A stretch of 64,000 nucleotides of DNA from the NCBI RefSeq assembly GCF_003254395.2, contig NC_037640.1:11791789-11855788 (forward strand), in the 5' to 3' direction. The notes under the pieces are model-generated. The model was given only the letters and a program-made list of their open reading frames with translations, ran no database searches and was not told the origin of the DNA. This DNA comes from Apis mellifera (lineage: Eukaryota > Arthropoda > Insecta > Hymenoptera > Apidae). Positions within the stretch are counted from its first letter, which is position 1, and each line of letters starts with the position of its first letter. This document shows, one piece after another, positions 24,050 to 39,327 of this stretch. The translations under genes were made by a program, and so were the position numbers.

Positions 24050-27000
24050 GCCGGTTACGAGTGCTCCCGAGAACAGCCGTAGCCTGCCGAAGGTCACCGA
24101 ATCTTTCCGAACGGTAGCGCAAATGAACGAACGTTTTTGCGTACCTGACATATTGCACTTCGAATTCTAAAACTACTTTGATTATTTTTCCAAATTACGA
24201 GAGAATTGTGGCTTTATTCCTTCACTTTGATAAACTTCACCAAATTGTGCATTCACGATCGATACGCTACAAGAAGATAGGAATAGGATGCGACGGAAAC
24301 GGAATGTAAGCAAGACGAACTTTGGTTACGAACTGGTCAGTCGGCGAGTGGGCAGTTAGGCCCAAGAGGGAGTGAAGAATGGTAGGGAGAGGGTTGAAGC
24401 AGACTCGGATTTCGAAAACTATTTTCTCATCAACTATAACAAAATTGAGAAAGTTGAACAAGATATAGATAGAAATATATTTGTTTTTTTTTTTTTTAAT
24501 TAATCAATCATAATTTATATGCTTACTTTTAATATTCTAAGAATAAAAATTTATTATTTAATTATCGTAATATTTTGATTTTTTATTTCTCGATGATTCT
24601 CATTATACTATTCTAAACACTTATGTAATTTTATTTTCAAAATATTCGAAATATATTTGAGATTTATAAATTTTGGAAATAAAAGAAAAAAAAATGAATC
24701 GTGTTACAAAGATAAAAAAAATACATTAAAAATAATGCGTTTCTTAATTTTTTTATACTAGTAATAAAAAAATTTCTTTCACTTGTCCAATAGATAGTTA
24801 ATGAAAAGCTGGAGAATCGTGAATACTAGATGCAGCCCTGAGTCAGAGAGTCAGACGGGGAGAAGGAAGAAAGTAAGAAAAGCAGGTAAAGAGAGAGAAA
24901 GAGTCCTGTTCCGCGTGCACGCGTACATAAATGTTTGAGCGCACTTTTTCTATGCAACTCGTTTGTGATCGGATGAAAACAGGTAGGACCATCGATAGAC
25001 CACGCATAATGAGAATGCGCCTGCGACATGTTTTTCTTTTTCCAGGTAAATTATAGAGCTAACATGTATCCACCTACGTGTTATTGCGAGCCAAGGAACA
25101 GCTGACTCGAATAGTCTTCCCTGTTACAGCGTGATTGAGAGTGTTTCAATACTTTTTCGAATTCTCGAATCGTTGTAGCAATTTTAAAAAAAATCTCCAT
25201 AAAATTCTAAATCTTGGATCAAAAAATTTTAACTTTTTTTTTTTTTTTCTTTCTCAATATAATACGAAAATATAAACGTTTCACTTCCAATACATATCTC
25301 TTTCGTTAACCGATACAAAAATTATTTCAGATCTCCCTTTATAAATTTTTCCAAGATTAAGAGAAGCTAATCGAGCTAATAGCATTTTAATCATCGGATT
25401 TATACGTACGTGTATAAAGTACCGTTCATAGCAGAGTATTTCTTCGTTTCAGGATAGCAGATATCAGTGTCGTTGGAATGTTATCGATACGAATACGGTC
25501 GTTCTTGATCTTGTCCCGAACAAGATCGTTCTCCCGTACGCCCGGAACGCCGATTGTCCTAGAAAACGAGATTCTACCGGTCGGCGCCTGGCCCGCCTTG
25601 TTGTGCAATTGCCTTCTTAACGACTTCGTCGTCGAGACCTTCTCGCTCCTATAGCTTCGCCACTTTTTTTTCTACGAGTTTTTACTTTTTCCCCCTAAGA
25701 TATCCTTTACCTAAGTCCACGTCTTAATTGTCGAACGGAAACACAGCGACAACCAATTGCTAACCGTTCTCGTCGCTGTTTGTACCTCGTAATTTATTAA
25801 CGTGCAATTATTGGAAATAACTAAGTATCAGTCTCCGGCGACCGTTCACGGTCATTGGTTCAAGAATGTATTTTCGAGGAATAATACGGTGAATTTGTCA
25901 ATCTTTTTTTCCCTCTTTTATTCAATCACTCGAACACGACATGGAATGCATATGTTTCAATAAAAATAATCAATATTAATAATTGTTAATAATAATATTT
26001 AAATTATTTATTATTAAATATTTCGAGTTAAATATTGATTTAATAAAATCCTATATAATTTTAGTAATTCTAATTATTCGTTCTAGTATTAATGTTGCGA
26101 TTAATAAAATAAAAAAAAATGAAATTATTCTTCTTGTAGATTTTAAATAATAAATAATTGGTAAAAAATAGAATAATTATTATTATTAAAAAAAAGGTGA
26201 AAATGCTAGGTTTTCTCTAGGAATATGACACGCTTTTTTCGGATATAAAATAAATAAGGATTTTTCGACAACATCGAAATGCATATCCAACGACTCGTTC
26301 CTGATAGATCGTCTATATATACGAGAGGCGATAGAGAAAGGAAATACGTGACGCGAAAAAGAGGAAAAGAAAAGGGAAGAGGGAGCAACGGGAAGCAACG
26401 AGTGAACTCGAATCCTGTGTCGTGATAACGTCTCATCGATTTATTAACTCGGTTACCTTAGAAACCCGGTTCGTCAGCCCTCGGTTAGGTCTGGCGGATA
26501 TGGATAACCGTTATCACGATGCACGAACACAATATATATATATATATAAAATATCCTTACCGTCTGAGAATATTCGAACCAAAGCTTCGAATCGATCTTC
26601 TTCCTGCACGACATTTTTTCCCCTCTCAATTATTCCCTTCCCGTTCTTCCATATCATTCCTTTTTCTCTAATACGCGAGATATAACTGTGACTTATTCCA
26701 CGCTCGTTCTCTCACGGATCATCGTATCGATCGATCGTCGAAATTATCGCGCGATAATTTAATTCGAGTTAAGGAGATAGGCAAGAATTTTTCTCTCCTC
26801 GTCGGGAACGAATTTTTGCCGAGAGATGCTTCTGGGTCTGATTCATCGAAATCCTGCGGTTTCGCATTCCTCCTCGTTGAGGTAATTTCTCTCGTGCGTC
26901 TCCCCTGCCTATCCGGCGATCATCTTCGTATTCAAAAATATTTCGATATGCTCGAATTATAGGCGACAGTTGTCGAAAGAGCGTTTTCAAACACGGAGAA

Positions 27001-27298
27001 GAGAATTCTTTTATGTACAAATTGATCCAAAATTAGAATTTATTCCGATTTGCTTTTTTCCTCGTCTTCTCTATTATTTCACATCTTCTTATCTTCCTCA
27101 ATGGAAAATTATTTCTCAAAAATTTCTATCTTTATTTTTCCATCGATCAAAGTTTCCACTTTCACATGTAGGAATGGAATTTATCTCGAGACGCGATGGA
27201 ATTTGTTCGATTTATATTTTTCCCTTTCCTTTTTTCTCCCTTGTAACACCAATCCATTGATAATTTCTTTCTACACGTGTCTCCGTCCACTCGATGAC

Positions 27299-27322
27299 AG
27301 TGAGAGAGAGAGAGAGAGAGAA
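27299..27322. repeat. (GA)n microsatellite
   Basis: A short uninterrupted GA dinucleotide run followed by an A/G-rich tract. Confidence 0.9.
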
Positions 27323-27505
27323 AAAAAAAGAAGAAAACTCTTTCACACGTTCGATACATGCACTCGTAACAACAGCTGGTCACGTTATTCGTGTCACATT
27401 CGTTTATTATCAACTTGCCAATCGCACGCACGTTTAAATTTCCAAGTTCGAATAAATTTAAAGGGAGAAAGAAAAAAAAAATCGCGCGCGCAAGAAAAAG
27501 AAGGG

Positions 27506-27789
<284 letters not shown>

Positions 27790-30295
27790 GACAATAGGAA
27801 AAGGATAACAAAAGGATACGGGCGAGAAGTGGAATTGGTAAATCAGTAAAAGCGAGTTTGAGAGTAACGGTACAACAATTCCTGGCGAGCACGTTGTCGT
27901 GACTCGACGAATCTGTAATTGACAGTATATGGTGTTAATTGGCCGGAATTAATCGAGTTGGACGGGGTCGAAGCCGCGTTTCGAGGAAGATCTCCCATCT
28001 CTGTTATGTAAATCAGCCATCCTTGAGCGCTGCGTCGCGATGCAATCCTTCCTCGATCCTTCCCCCTCCCCCTTCTTTGTATCCCTCTCGTTGCGTTTCC
28101 CTCTTTTTTTTTCTTTTTTTTTTTCCTTGAAAAGTTCGAAACTTTATCCCATCATGGTGGAAATCGCACTAATAACTGATGCGAGATTTATCGCGCGGTC
28201 GTAAATTTTGCGGTTGGAAGATGTCGAGCTCGAACATTGGTTCAACGATCGAACGAGAAAGATGGAAATTATTATCGTATATACGCGTACATACGGGAGC
28301 GCGGAACAGGGAACAAAGTCCGCATTCCGGGAGTACGGACGTAGAACTAACCGTAAAGACCACTTGTTATCTGGCTGTTACCTGCAGAACAATGATAACG
28401 GGTGATGATAATGACGAGTTGATCGAGCGAGGAGATTACTCGCGATCGAATACTGGAAAAACGCATGTATATTATCGTAAGTCATATATACCGGGCTTAG
28501 CAGGTTTAGAATGATTTATTATTCCACGTTTGCGAAGAGACGAAGACGATTATCGATTAATTATTATTAAATTTCATTTATTTCCCCAATCATCTTTTAA
28601 TATTTCTTTTCATAATATTCAAACAACAACTTGTCATCGTTTAATAATTTAATTAATTATTATTGCGCGTGTTAGATTGAATAATACATTTATTATTGCG
28701 AATTTATTTGTATTTCTCGTGAATGATTAAAAAATAACATTGGAAGATCGTAGTCCGTGACCGATAACTAAATAAGGTTTCTTTAAATACGTTTAAGCGT
28801 AATAAAGAGAGAAGTAGAAATATAAAGATTAAGTCTGTTTATCAACTTTTGTCAACAAATGTAATACATATTTGCACAAAAATTCGCGGTCTACTAATAC
28901 AGTATGTTTTAGGTGAAAGCCACTATTAGTTGTCGCCTATTACGTCACCGTGTATGAAATCATGATGTCAAGCAGATCGTTTATCATTCTTATCGCGATG
29001 ATGTATGTGTATCCACCGTTTTCTGAAATGTTACACGTTTAGTTACAAGATTACTTGATGAATCCTCTTCGCCTATGACCTCAACCTGGCCAATGGTATT
29101 TTCTGCGATAAATTAAAAAATATTAAATATTATTGCATTAAAAAAAAAAAAAATAAAAAGAAAGAAAGAAAAAGAAAAAGATGAAACCGGATAGGAAATG
29201 GTGGACGGCATTACCGTGTCCGATTGCGAAAAGTTGACGTAGCCAGGTTGTCAAGGCTTAAAAAGGTCGTGGAGATACGGAAAGGCCCGCACACAAGGTA
29301 TCCCTTTGTTGTACACCTGTCTTTGCTTGGCCTGTGTTACGCGCGTATGCAAATGTAACACGAGCATATGTGCCCGCATGCCACGGCTCGAGTGTTTGCG
29401 GGCGTAACATCATACTCGTGAAGCATTTTCACGTGGTTACGTGAAAGATTAATTACGACAATCATTAAATATGGGACGATTGTTGATAGTGGACCGGCAT
29501 TTCGTGGGTTAAATGTGGGCCAGTGAAACGTGATAAATATTAATTGTATTGTGCGAGGAGTAGAATATACAAGATTTTCAACTTAGGATAAAATAATTTC
29601 GTTCATTCAAATATTTCATTTCACTCGCATTGTTTGAATTAATTAAAGAATTATTATATATATATATTGAAATTTACTTCGCTACGTTTCGTCAATTTCG
29701 ATTCTACTATTATAAAGTAATTATGTTCCATTATTTATCTATAGGATAGGCGAAGTATCGTTTTCTCCTATCTTTTTTCTTATTTTCACGCTTGTTAGAT
29801 GGCACACCTTGTACGGTAACTATCGTTTCCGAGGCAGGAGGCGCTTGGATCGTTTAGAGGAACGTAATTACCGTTCTGTTCTCTACTTCATCTTGTCGAA
29901 CGAGAGCTACCGGTTTTCGAACCCTTTGTCGCTATTCGAAACAATACCACGCGACACATCGTGTGACATATGGCCAACAACGGGAAAGGAATAAAGTGGA
30001 GAATCGATACGTTGCCGAGATAACAATTTGCGTCATAGTCAGGCGTCGCATTGTTCAATCGGTTTACACGGTATTCGAAATTTACGGCTCCGCGCCGGCA
30101 ACGACTTATGGTTCGTGATTCGAAATTCGAGGTTTCCTCTTATCCGCTACTGTCGAATAAATATATTCTTAACGGAACAGTGTTATTGTTTTTACAGAGA
30201 AGAAAAAGAATATCCAGCCTATCTATATACTTAAGTTAACCTAACCTATATCTTTTGAAAGACGTTGCGTGTAATAAAGTTTGACGAAACTTCCA

Positions 30296-30600
30296 GTTTT
30301 TGTGGATAGAAAATTATCGAATAGAAAATTTGCACTTTCTCCTGTCTTTATATACTTTTATATTCTTTATGAAATAAATATCGAGTGTTCTTAATTTAAT
30401 TTATTTTTTTCTCGATAAGTAAGTAGCTCGATAAAATTTCTATTTTTTTTAGACGGATGGAAAATCATCGATTAGAAAATTTGTACGATACACTTTCACC
30501 TGGTTTTCTTTACGGGATAGCTATCGTCAAACAAGTTATCCTTAATTTAATTTATTTTCTCTCGATAAGAAGCAGAGAAGAAATCTAAAGAACTCTCATC
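30296..30600. repeat. Two-copy tandem duplication, about 150 bp
   Basis: About 30300-30425 and 30460-30575 share, in the same order: AAAATYATCGAWTAGAAAAT, a CACTTTC block, TCTTAATTTAATTTATTTT (second copy CCTTAATTTAATTTATTTT) and TCTCGATAAG. The copies have diverged by indels. Confidence 0.75.
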
Positions 30601-31117
30601 TCTATAAAATCACGATCTTGGAATGTGTTGTTCGCGAAACGAGCACGCGCCGCTCAAGCTTGACCAGTCGTCAACTTTTTCTTTCCTCGAGTCACAGTTT
30701 TGTCGAAGATTTTTCCTGTTTACATTCCGTCCCCATCGCTTAATAATTATCTCGCGGTTTGTTACGCTTTCTCGATTCTCCTTACGCGTTGATCATAGCG
30801 GTGGTCGCGTGTCGAGTAAATTTCGCCACGGATACAAGAAGAAGAAGAAGAAGAAGAGATATAGAGAACGAGGACGAGAAAGATTTCACATCCTTGTACG
30901 AAACGAATGGTTATACTTTAGAAGGAGCAGTGATTCGGCAATGCGGCCAGTGTCTATCATCATGCTCGCGATCTTATCGAGAACGTCTAGCACAATGTGT
31001 CGTACCGTGAACGATCTGGGTTAAACACGCACTTCCAATACAGTGCGTACCGCTACTTGACATTGTATTTTTCATTTAGAGGAGAACAAGGAAACGAAAA
31101 TGGCTTGAATGTCGCCT

Positions 31118-31460
31118 AATACCAGTGTTGGACATCGATCGCTCACAATTTTTCATTTTAATATAAAAATTAACGATGTCGATCGATTAATATAAAAATC
31201 GATATAACGACAGGATATTGGACATCGATTACAATTTTTCATTTAACGTGAAAGTTGTCCAATGCTATAATGGAAATCGATTATAATTTTTTTATTTGAT
31301 ATAAAAATCCAAATTGCCAATAACATCGATTTAATAAAATTTATCGTTTAAAAATGAATTGTCTAATGATAGTATTGTATATGATTATAACTTTTCATTT
31401 AATCGATTTAATATAAGAATCGTTTGTTGGAACATCGATCGATTAAAATTTATCGTTTAA
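31118..31460. repeat. Degenerate tandem repeat built on an ATCGAT core
   Basis: Four or more variants of ACATCGATYR..AAATTTWTC followed by TTTAATATAAAAAT recur about every 80-100 bp. TTGGACATCGAT and AACATCGATCGATT are the clearest anchors. Confidence 0.6.
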
Positions 31461-34400
31461 TTGGGTAAAAATATTTCTCAATATTTTTCACGTTGAATTC
31501 AAAGAGCTCGAAAATGATAAGAATTCTTTGAACAGTAGAGTACAATCGCATTTTACTGATCCGTGTTCTATGAACGGTTTCACTCACGCGTAATCCAATC
31601 TCGTTCGTTTCACCAAACTTTTCCTACTTGATTCAAGTGGAAAATTACGATAGAACAAGTAACTTTCGTTCGAAATGCTATTTCTCTTCACCGATATATC
31701 TTTTTAAATTTTCTCTGTCGACATACTGCCTTTCTCTCATTCTATTTTCTAACGAAGAATTTAAGAAAAATATTAATAATAATTATCGAATCGATTTGAT
31801 TTTTCTTCTGCCTGTTCAGATTTAAAAAAATTGAAATCGTCAAAGTGAAATTCCAACGTTAAAAAATTTGAATTTACAAGCAGATATTCATTATTACTAT
31901 CATTAATAACTAACCTATAAATACAACTTTTCAAAAATAATTCTTACTATCATCACGAATTATTATTCCTTTACTATACCTATTTAAGTAAAAAGTTAAA
32001 TTTAATAACATTTTACTTTACAAATTCTATTCGTTAACCTTTGTTTACAGTAACAACGATGAATCGTAGGAAAGTGCGATAATAACAACGTTCGCGCTTC
32101 ACTCAAGGTGACACACGGTAACGCACGATAATTATCTTCAAAGCGGATTTCCAATTCGAGGAAACAAACAAAAGTAGAAAGACCGTTTAAAATTCTCCCA
32201 ACTGGTTAATATCTCGCCAACCAATGCGGAATGCGTGAGTGAAAATCAGAGCGGAATGATCGTTAAAAGAATATTAATTCGATACTTATCGACCTGAATT
32301 TCGTAACAGTTTCTAAAGTAATTAAAATTCGATTCGTTTATCTTCTTAATCAATCTTATTTTATATATTTGAACACGCGTTGAAAAACAATATCAATAAG
32401 ACGATTTGTACACGATTTTTAAGAAATTAAATTGAAAATCAATCTTGTTGGACGTGGAATGTGGACGCGATAGGGTATTGGCGGTAGGAAAATAGGCGAC
32501 GACCAATCAGAGCGAGAATACGAGTGCAGCCATGGATAGTAAGATGCTATACGAAAATATATTGGAGAGGGGGAATGGAACGAAATATGGAGCGAGAGTC
32601 GGTTTAAATTTCGTGATCTGGAACGCAAGTTCGCGTCGAACCTCAACTTTTCGGAAGTTCGATGCCATTTTAACTTTACCGCGCTCGCCCGAGTTAAGTT
32701 GTTAAAGTTTAAAAGAACGATTTTTTTCATTACGAAACCTGCAATTTTGGTTATGATTAAATGTAGGGTGCAATTATCTTTATTTTTATTTATTAAAACT
32801 ACATTTTTTTGTTTTTTTTTTTTCAAGACTTGTTAATGTTCTTAATAATGTTCTTATAAAAAAATTGATGGAAAAACGATTGCTTTTGAATTTTTAATCG
32901 TTAAAAGGTTAAACATTTAACATTTGAAAACATTCCATCAAAGATTTCCATTTCCAAGAATCCGTTCATCTTTATTTTCCTGCCTGTTGGAAAAATTTCC
33001 AAAGAATTCGCTTCATTTATCGCAATATTTTAACATCTCTTCTTTTATCGCGCTCCGCGAGATTAAAGATAAAAAATGCATTAGAAAATGCATCGCTTTC
33101 GAAAACGTAAATATTATTACTTTGATAAAGAGATTATATCCCCTCCCTTCCTCCTTATAACTATCTTATAATGATATGAAATAATTTTCGAAGAAAAATC
33201 GTGGGGGAGGAGAAGATTAGCTATTTAATTTTTTCGTCTCACGAGATGTTTGCAGATTTATCTCTTACATTATGATATCGAAAATTCTTAACCGCATTCT
33301 ATCACGATTTATCGATCATAAATTTGAGATCGTCTCGTTCATTAATATATACAATTCGTAATTTTAATAGATTTCGAATCTTTTCAATTTCGAGATAAAT
33401 TGAAAATATTTAAAATAATGAATACGAAGGTAGAACGTGTTTCGAGTCGGATCAATGAAATTTACTTGGCAAAAGTATTTCTCATTCTCGAACGCAAAAC
33501 GGATCGTTTGAAGATTGAATATTTTCTCTTCAGGGTGATTTTTTTATGAGAAGTTGACACGACGCAATCGTGGCCGGCCATATCTCATACGTTCGATCCG
33601 ATGGACAGCCAGGGGCCATTTTCTATAAGAAGAGACGCTGGAGAGACTCTGCACTCCTCCCCCTCCTCCGCTTCTTTTTCCGCTTCTGTTCTTCCCGTTC
33701 TTCGTGCCTCGTATTATCTGTCCATTGTCTCGCTCGTTCGGTAACAATGGTGATACGTTGCACAGCTAGGCGAGGAAAAAAGTTCACGTGTTATCGTAAG
33801 TTTAGAATTTAATGGCCTCGACTTTGATTTACACGCGACCCCGTCGGCTTTCGCCTGCTACTAACTCTGCACAACAGAAATTTGTATCTCTCCTCCTCTA
33901 TCTTCTTTACTGTCGTCTGCTTTAAAAAGAAAAAAAAAGAAAAAGATTAAATAAAAGTTGTTTCGCTCGTTTATCGAAAATTTTAAGATCAATCGTAATC
34001 TTATTTCTCACGTACGAGCTATTCTTTCTTTTAATGATAAGAAAAAAATTATATTAAATCGGTAATTATTGTATAATCGAAGAAAAACAATGCGGAAATA
34101 TATCTGCGCTTTTTAGACACAAAGAAGAATTTAAAATTATTCCGCTTGATATTTAGATATAATTAGCTGGTTCATTAAATTTCACTAATTAATTACCAGA
34201 GAAAGAGGCTAAAGTAACCAGAAACGCTTCACTTACACTCTCGTTCGTATTAAAATCGATACGCACAACAACCGAGATCAACTTCCATTTTTCTACTTCT
34301 AAATTTCATGTATATTCGCTCGAGACGCGTTCCGTATTCCCGCGGTTTTTGACCGAGGGAGCAAGCAGGGAGGGGAGGGGGAAGGGGAGCACGCGTGTTT

Positions 34401-37400
34401 CTTCCGTTCTCACGCAGAGCGTGTAATGGCACAAAAGTCGCGACACTTTGCGCCACGTGCCACGTGCATTCTGTTCTCCGGATACACGCGTGGCATTACG
34501 TCTGCGCCAGACATCAACGTGCAGCTGACGGTCCTTTGGATGCACCCTTCGTCTTTGAGTCGTCCACCACGTCGCTCGTGCGCGCACCGTGCGCCGCTTT
34601 GCTATACCAAATGCCAGTGACATCGGAATCAATGGTGGTCATAACGGTTAACGTGACCGGCTGAGCCTCTATTCTCTCGGCAGAAGGACGAGAGGATTTG
34701 GATTTGGTCGAAGAGATCGAGAGAGAATTTATTCCAGTTGTTTTTCACGATTATTTTCCGGTGAAGAATGTTACTATGGAGATAGAGCTATATTTAGTGC
34801 CTTCGGAATTAACCTCTTTGGAAAGCGTAATGTCTGTGAAATACGTATCATCGATCGAGGGAAATCGTTTCATCGATTTGGTTTTTGATATTGGTTGATA
34901 TCGATGTGTGCGTAAATGTGTTGTTCACTAATGGAATCGTTTAATTTGGAAACGCCTTTTTTTCTTTCTATTTATGTATTCGTCTATAGGGATACATCCT
35001 ACCTGGATGCATTAGCATAAGGCATAGAATCCAGAGAATTCTAATCGAGAATAATATAAAAATTTTTTTATTTCTCATAATATACGTAATGCGATTTGTA
35101 ACGATGGTTTAATTTATAAATGTAATTTCGTATTCGAGTAGTTAAAATAATAATTGCACGTATGTGAATAAGGGGCATGCTAAATTCATGAAAATAATTA
35201 ATAATTTCGTTAAATATTCCAATCTTAAATAATTATCTTAACGTAACTTCGTAAATGAAAAATAATTTTTACGATTTTGAATATTCAAATTATAGCTTCT
35301 TTCTTCCACTATAGTTATATTACGAAGCGTGTGGTGTCAGGATTGTCAACAAAGGCGTGCGAGGTGGGGATAAATGGTCTTGGCGAAGGACACCTCTTGC
35401 CCCTGTGCCGTCCCGCGAAACTTCTTTCCAGCGTGAAACGGCGGCAGTTGGTGTTTCTACGAAGATATATAGAAACTTTCGTCCCGATCCGTTTTTACCG
35501 ACTGAAAAATTTCTGCTATATCTGTTGGATCAGATGTATTGCAAATCGTTAACAGGCCGAGAGATTATGCAATATTGAATCAATAAAAAATAATTACAAT
35601 CGTTTGAATTTTCCATTGCAAATAATAAAAAGTCGGGATAAACGATATAAGCGTTAAACTAAGTGGTTTGTGGTAACTGTAAAGCGCGTTTTTGAATAAT
35701 CAAGTAGGCATAACTATTACAAAGATAATTATACGGTAAATTTAAAACGGCAGAATAACACATGGTAGATTTAACTATAATTATCGTTTTCTGTTGATGA
35801 TTTTCAGATTTCCAGGCTGCAATAATATACACGGTTTTACAAGCGTGCAATCATAAAATCAAACATATCACTTATTTGCAACTGTTGGACAAGTTTCGAT
35901 CGTCAATTATTTTTTATCGTCGATTAACCGTCCTCTTAATAATTTTTTTTATTCAATCCAAGTGAACGTAACCTAAGGAAGAAGGGTTTATTTAAATCAA
36001 ACCGGCTTTAACGCAACAATTTGTTTATTTTTCTCTGTGAATAATCTATTAATAGAATTATTTAAGATTTTTTGTTAAGATTTTTAAGACAAGAAGCGAA
36101 GTAATTCCAACAATTTTCTTAATAACAATATTATTCGAAAACTCTTGAAACGGGTAAACGATGAAACCAGATGATGATAACGATGATGATGATGATGATG
36201 GAATTCTCCATCTTTATGGGTAAGGAAAAGATTACGCAACATTTATTGTGAACGGTTGGGCTTTGTATCGAATTTTTAACCGAGGAAATTAGAAACCATT
36301 GTTGCCATCTTAGAATAAAAAAAAAAAAAAATATTCCTATTCATCAAACGTATTATCCTATACAATATAAAAAGAGATTATACTATATTCACAATTACAA
36401 AAGGCAATTACAAGCATCGAGTAAAATAATCTCTTTCAAAAGAATTCATTCAAAAATTCATTTCCAATTTTAATTTTTTCTAAAGTTGAAGAAAAAAAAA
36501 AAAAAAACTTGAATTACGAATCTCTCGATATAACAACAACGGAATATAAAATATTTTTTATACGCAGAACAAATTATATCTTTTTTTTCTACACAATTTG
36601 TCACAATTAATTAATAACAGAATAAAGTGGGAAAAAATGCGAGGTTAATTATCTCGACGCGTTAAAATCATGGCTGGCTCGTTGGCTCCGTTAAAGTTCA
36701 CGCGAACAGAAGAAGGGGATTCATGCATTATCGAAGCTCGTCCAGGCTTTCTGGATGACTGGCGATTTCGATGACCTTAAATTTCCCGTGAAATGAGAAA
36801 TACGCATCCCGTTGATTCATCGAGCGAGAAAAAAAAGAAAAAAAAAATTCCTAATTTTCCAACTCTCGAAATTTTCTAGAGAAAATTTCTCTAGGATTTT
36901 CGAGGAACGATCGATAAATAATTCGTCGAAAGTTGCGAATATAAAAAAAAAAAAGAATCGCGAAAAATGATGGCCGCCGCAACAACCGCTTCGCGATTTA
37001 TCATTCCGTCCCCGATTTTAAGCATTCGAGTTATACGAATACGAACTCGATGGACCGCGCAATCCGTTACGTGCGAGATTCTTGCGAATCTATATATATA
37101 TACATAAATACCGTAAAATTGGAAATTTTGTGGAAACGAGGAAAGTGGAGGAAATGGATTAAACGAAAAAAAAAAAAATATAGAATTTTAAATTAAGATA
37201 TTTTTCATCAAATAGTTCGCGGAGAATGCTGGTTGCTCAATCGATCGAAGTATCGAAGGAATGTGTGTCAACGTTTTCATAAAATTATTTACACAACCTA
37301 TCAGTTCCATTGAAAATTATCGTTGGATTAAAATTACACGGGATTATAATTTCTTCTAATGGCAAGCCGATAATAACGAAACCTTCACGTACGCGTTATC

Positions 37401-37481
37401 CATTGACCCATAATTAAACGTTATTAAACAATTTGAATAATTATTCCATCTGTGTTACTTCGAATTCCTTTCGAAAGCTCG

Positions 37482-37485
<4 letters not shown>

Positions 37486-37532
<47 letters not shown>
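37486..37532. repeat. (TA)n microsatellite
   Basis: An AT dinucleotide run interrupted once by a G near 37523. Confidence 0.95.
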
Positions 37533-38589
37533 CTTTATAGATAAAGATATCTTGGTTTGCGGTTGAGAACGGTAATGGCGGAAAGAAAGATGGCCACCGT
37601 TTCTAATACAGGTTTTACTTTTCTTCTCGTCAGCACGTGACCACGTCCCCTTGTATCGCTAATTCGTGCGCGTAATTACCATTTAAACGGCACGTACACA
37701 TCTTGTTAAGATGGAAAATTAACGAGCTCGAGGGGTATTCCTTTCGAGATTACATAAGCGATAATTAACAGACACGGAATATATATATATATATATATCG
37801 AAAGATTGATAAAAATATTATTCTTTGCAAAAAATTCCGCGCCCTCTTCTGCAGAGATGAAAATATTTCTCTTGTTTTCAATTATTATTTATAATTTAAT
37901 CAATACTGGATGTATAATTGGATACTCGATACTCGATAAAAAAAGTTATGTTTAAAAAATTGTTGAAAAATTCAATCGGCTGAATTCACTGATATCCAAA
38001 TATTCCAACATTTTATATTCTATAATTAGCACAGGTAAAAGGTATTTTTCGTTCCAAATCGAGATTGAAGAAACGAACGAAATATTTTTTAAAACGTAGA
38101 AAAATTGCGATAGAATATCAGGATATGGAGATAACACTGATGTCATGTTCAATGGCGATAAAAATTATAATGAAAAGAATTAACAATTTTAAATTTTAAT
38201 ACTAAATAAAGACAATGGAGGAATGCATTGAAGATGTCAGAGAAGAAAAAAATCTCATTTATTTCATTATCCTTAACTTATCTTCCTATTAATATAAATA
38301 ATAAACCTTCTATTATACCTTATACATACAATTTCTTTATACAAGTAATGAAACGTTACTTAAAATAAATTAAAATAATATTCATAACTAAAATCCAACT
38401 ATTTTCAAAATTTATATCCACACTTCACGTTAAATAAGCCTCCTTCCTATTTCAAACAATACGTTAATCCAACTCTCAGAGATGGGCAAAATTATATATA
38501 TACATATAGCGTCAAGATGAAGCACAGGAATCTCGATTAATAAAAGTCACAAGGAATTTTAAAGAAAACGTTCGCTCGAACCGATTCAC

Positions 38590-38960
38590 TTTTCCTCCTT
38601 TCTTTTCCCGTACGCGAGGCTATCGAGATTCGTTTCGCGGGAACGGAACGATTCTCCGTTCGTCACGGCGCGTATGCGCGGCACAGCAGAGAGGACGTGT
38701 ACGTACGTCGCATATGCGCGGCGAAGGAACGCGAGCGCGTACCTCGTGCGTACGCGCGGCGAGCGATTTGCGCAAACGTCTTGATCGCTCGTCTACCAGG
38801 CGAGCATCGCCTCGAAGGAGTGCAGCAGCGCCTCTGTATCGCGTGTCTCGCGACCCACGTGATCGCGTCGCGACACACGCGTAGTAACGCGAGCTAAGAT
38901 GCATGCATTGGGCGGGCGGGTGTGCGTTACGCGGCGCGCGCCGCGCACCGTTTACCACGT
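38590..38960. other. CpG-rich patch with GC palindrome
   Basis: This is the most GC- and CpG-dense stretch in the window. It contains the perfect 14 bp palindrome GCGGCGCGCGCCGC (38931-38944) and ATGCATGCAT just before it. Open frames on three strand/frame combinations are composition artefacts rich in Arg and Ala. It could be a promoter or an unmethylated regulatory island, but no TATA box, initiator or splice site anchors a transcript. Confidence 0.5.
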
Positions 38961-39099
38961 GCTAGGGAGGAGTTTGTCCCATCGATTATCACGGGCGAAA
39001 CGAAATTTCGTCCGTCCAGTCCCGTGCAACATTCCGCCAAAAATCCTGCTTTTATTTCTATCTGCGCCGTGAACGGGCAACGTACGCGCATATATTAAC

Positions 39100-39327
39100 G
39101 TATTTATAAATATATATATATTTATATATATAATTATAAATATATATATATATAAATATATATATATTTATATATATATTTATATATATATATTTATATA
39201 TATATATATATATATTTTTATATATATATATTTATATATATAAATATATATATATTTATATATATATATTTATAATTATATATATATATATTTATAATTT
39301 ATAATATATATAATATTATAAATTATT
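39100..39327. repeat. AT satellite-like tract, self-complementary
   Basis: More than 200 bp consists only of TATATA, TTTATA and AAATATA words. It is a nearly continuous self-complementary tract able to form cruciforms. It lies immediately beside the CpG-rich patch. Confidence 0.93.

Larger units (their letters stand above)
18651..27298. other. Gene-poor region, first part
   Basis: No protein gene or structural RNA can be supported. The sequence is less AT-rich than the flanks and contains several CpG-rich patches (about 20.48-20.80, 23.94-24.13 and 25.42-25.66 kb), homopolymer runs, and open frames on both strands with no family resemblance. If the coiled-coil gene has a distant 5' exon, this is intron. 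Confidence 0.5.

Noticed and set aside
25507..25527. GATCTTGT..ACAAGATC hairpin as a terminator or small RNA
   Set aside because: An isolated 8 bp stem in a eukaryotic noncoding region, with no flanking structure or transcript context.
38620..38958. 112-codon minus-strand frame rich in Arg and Ala
   Set aside because: Two other frames are open in the same CpG-rich patch. No domain, start context or splice support is present.
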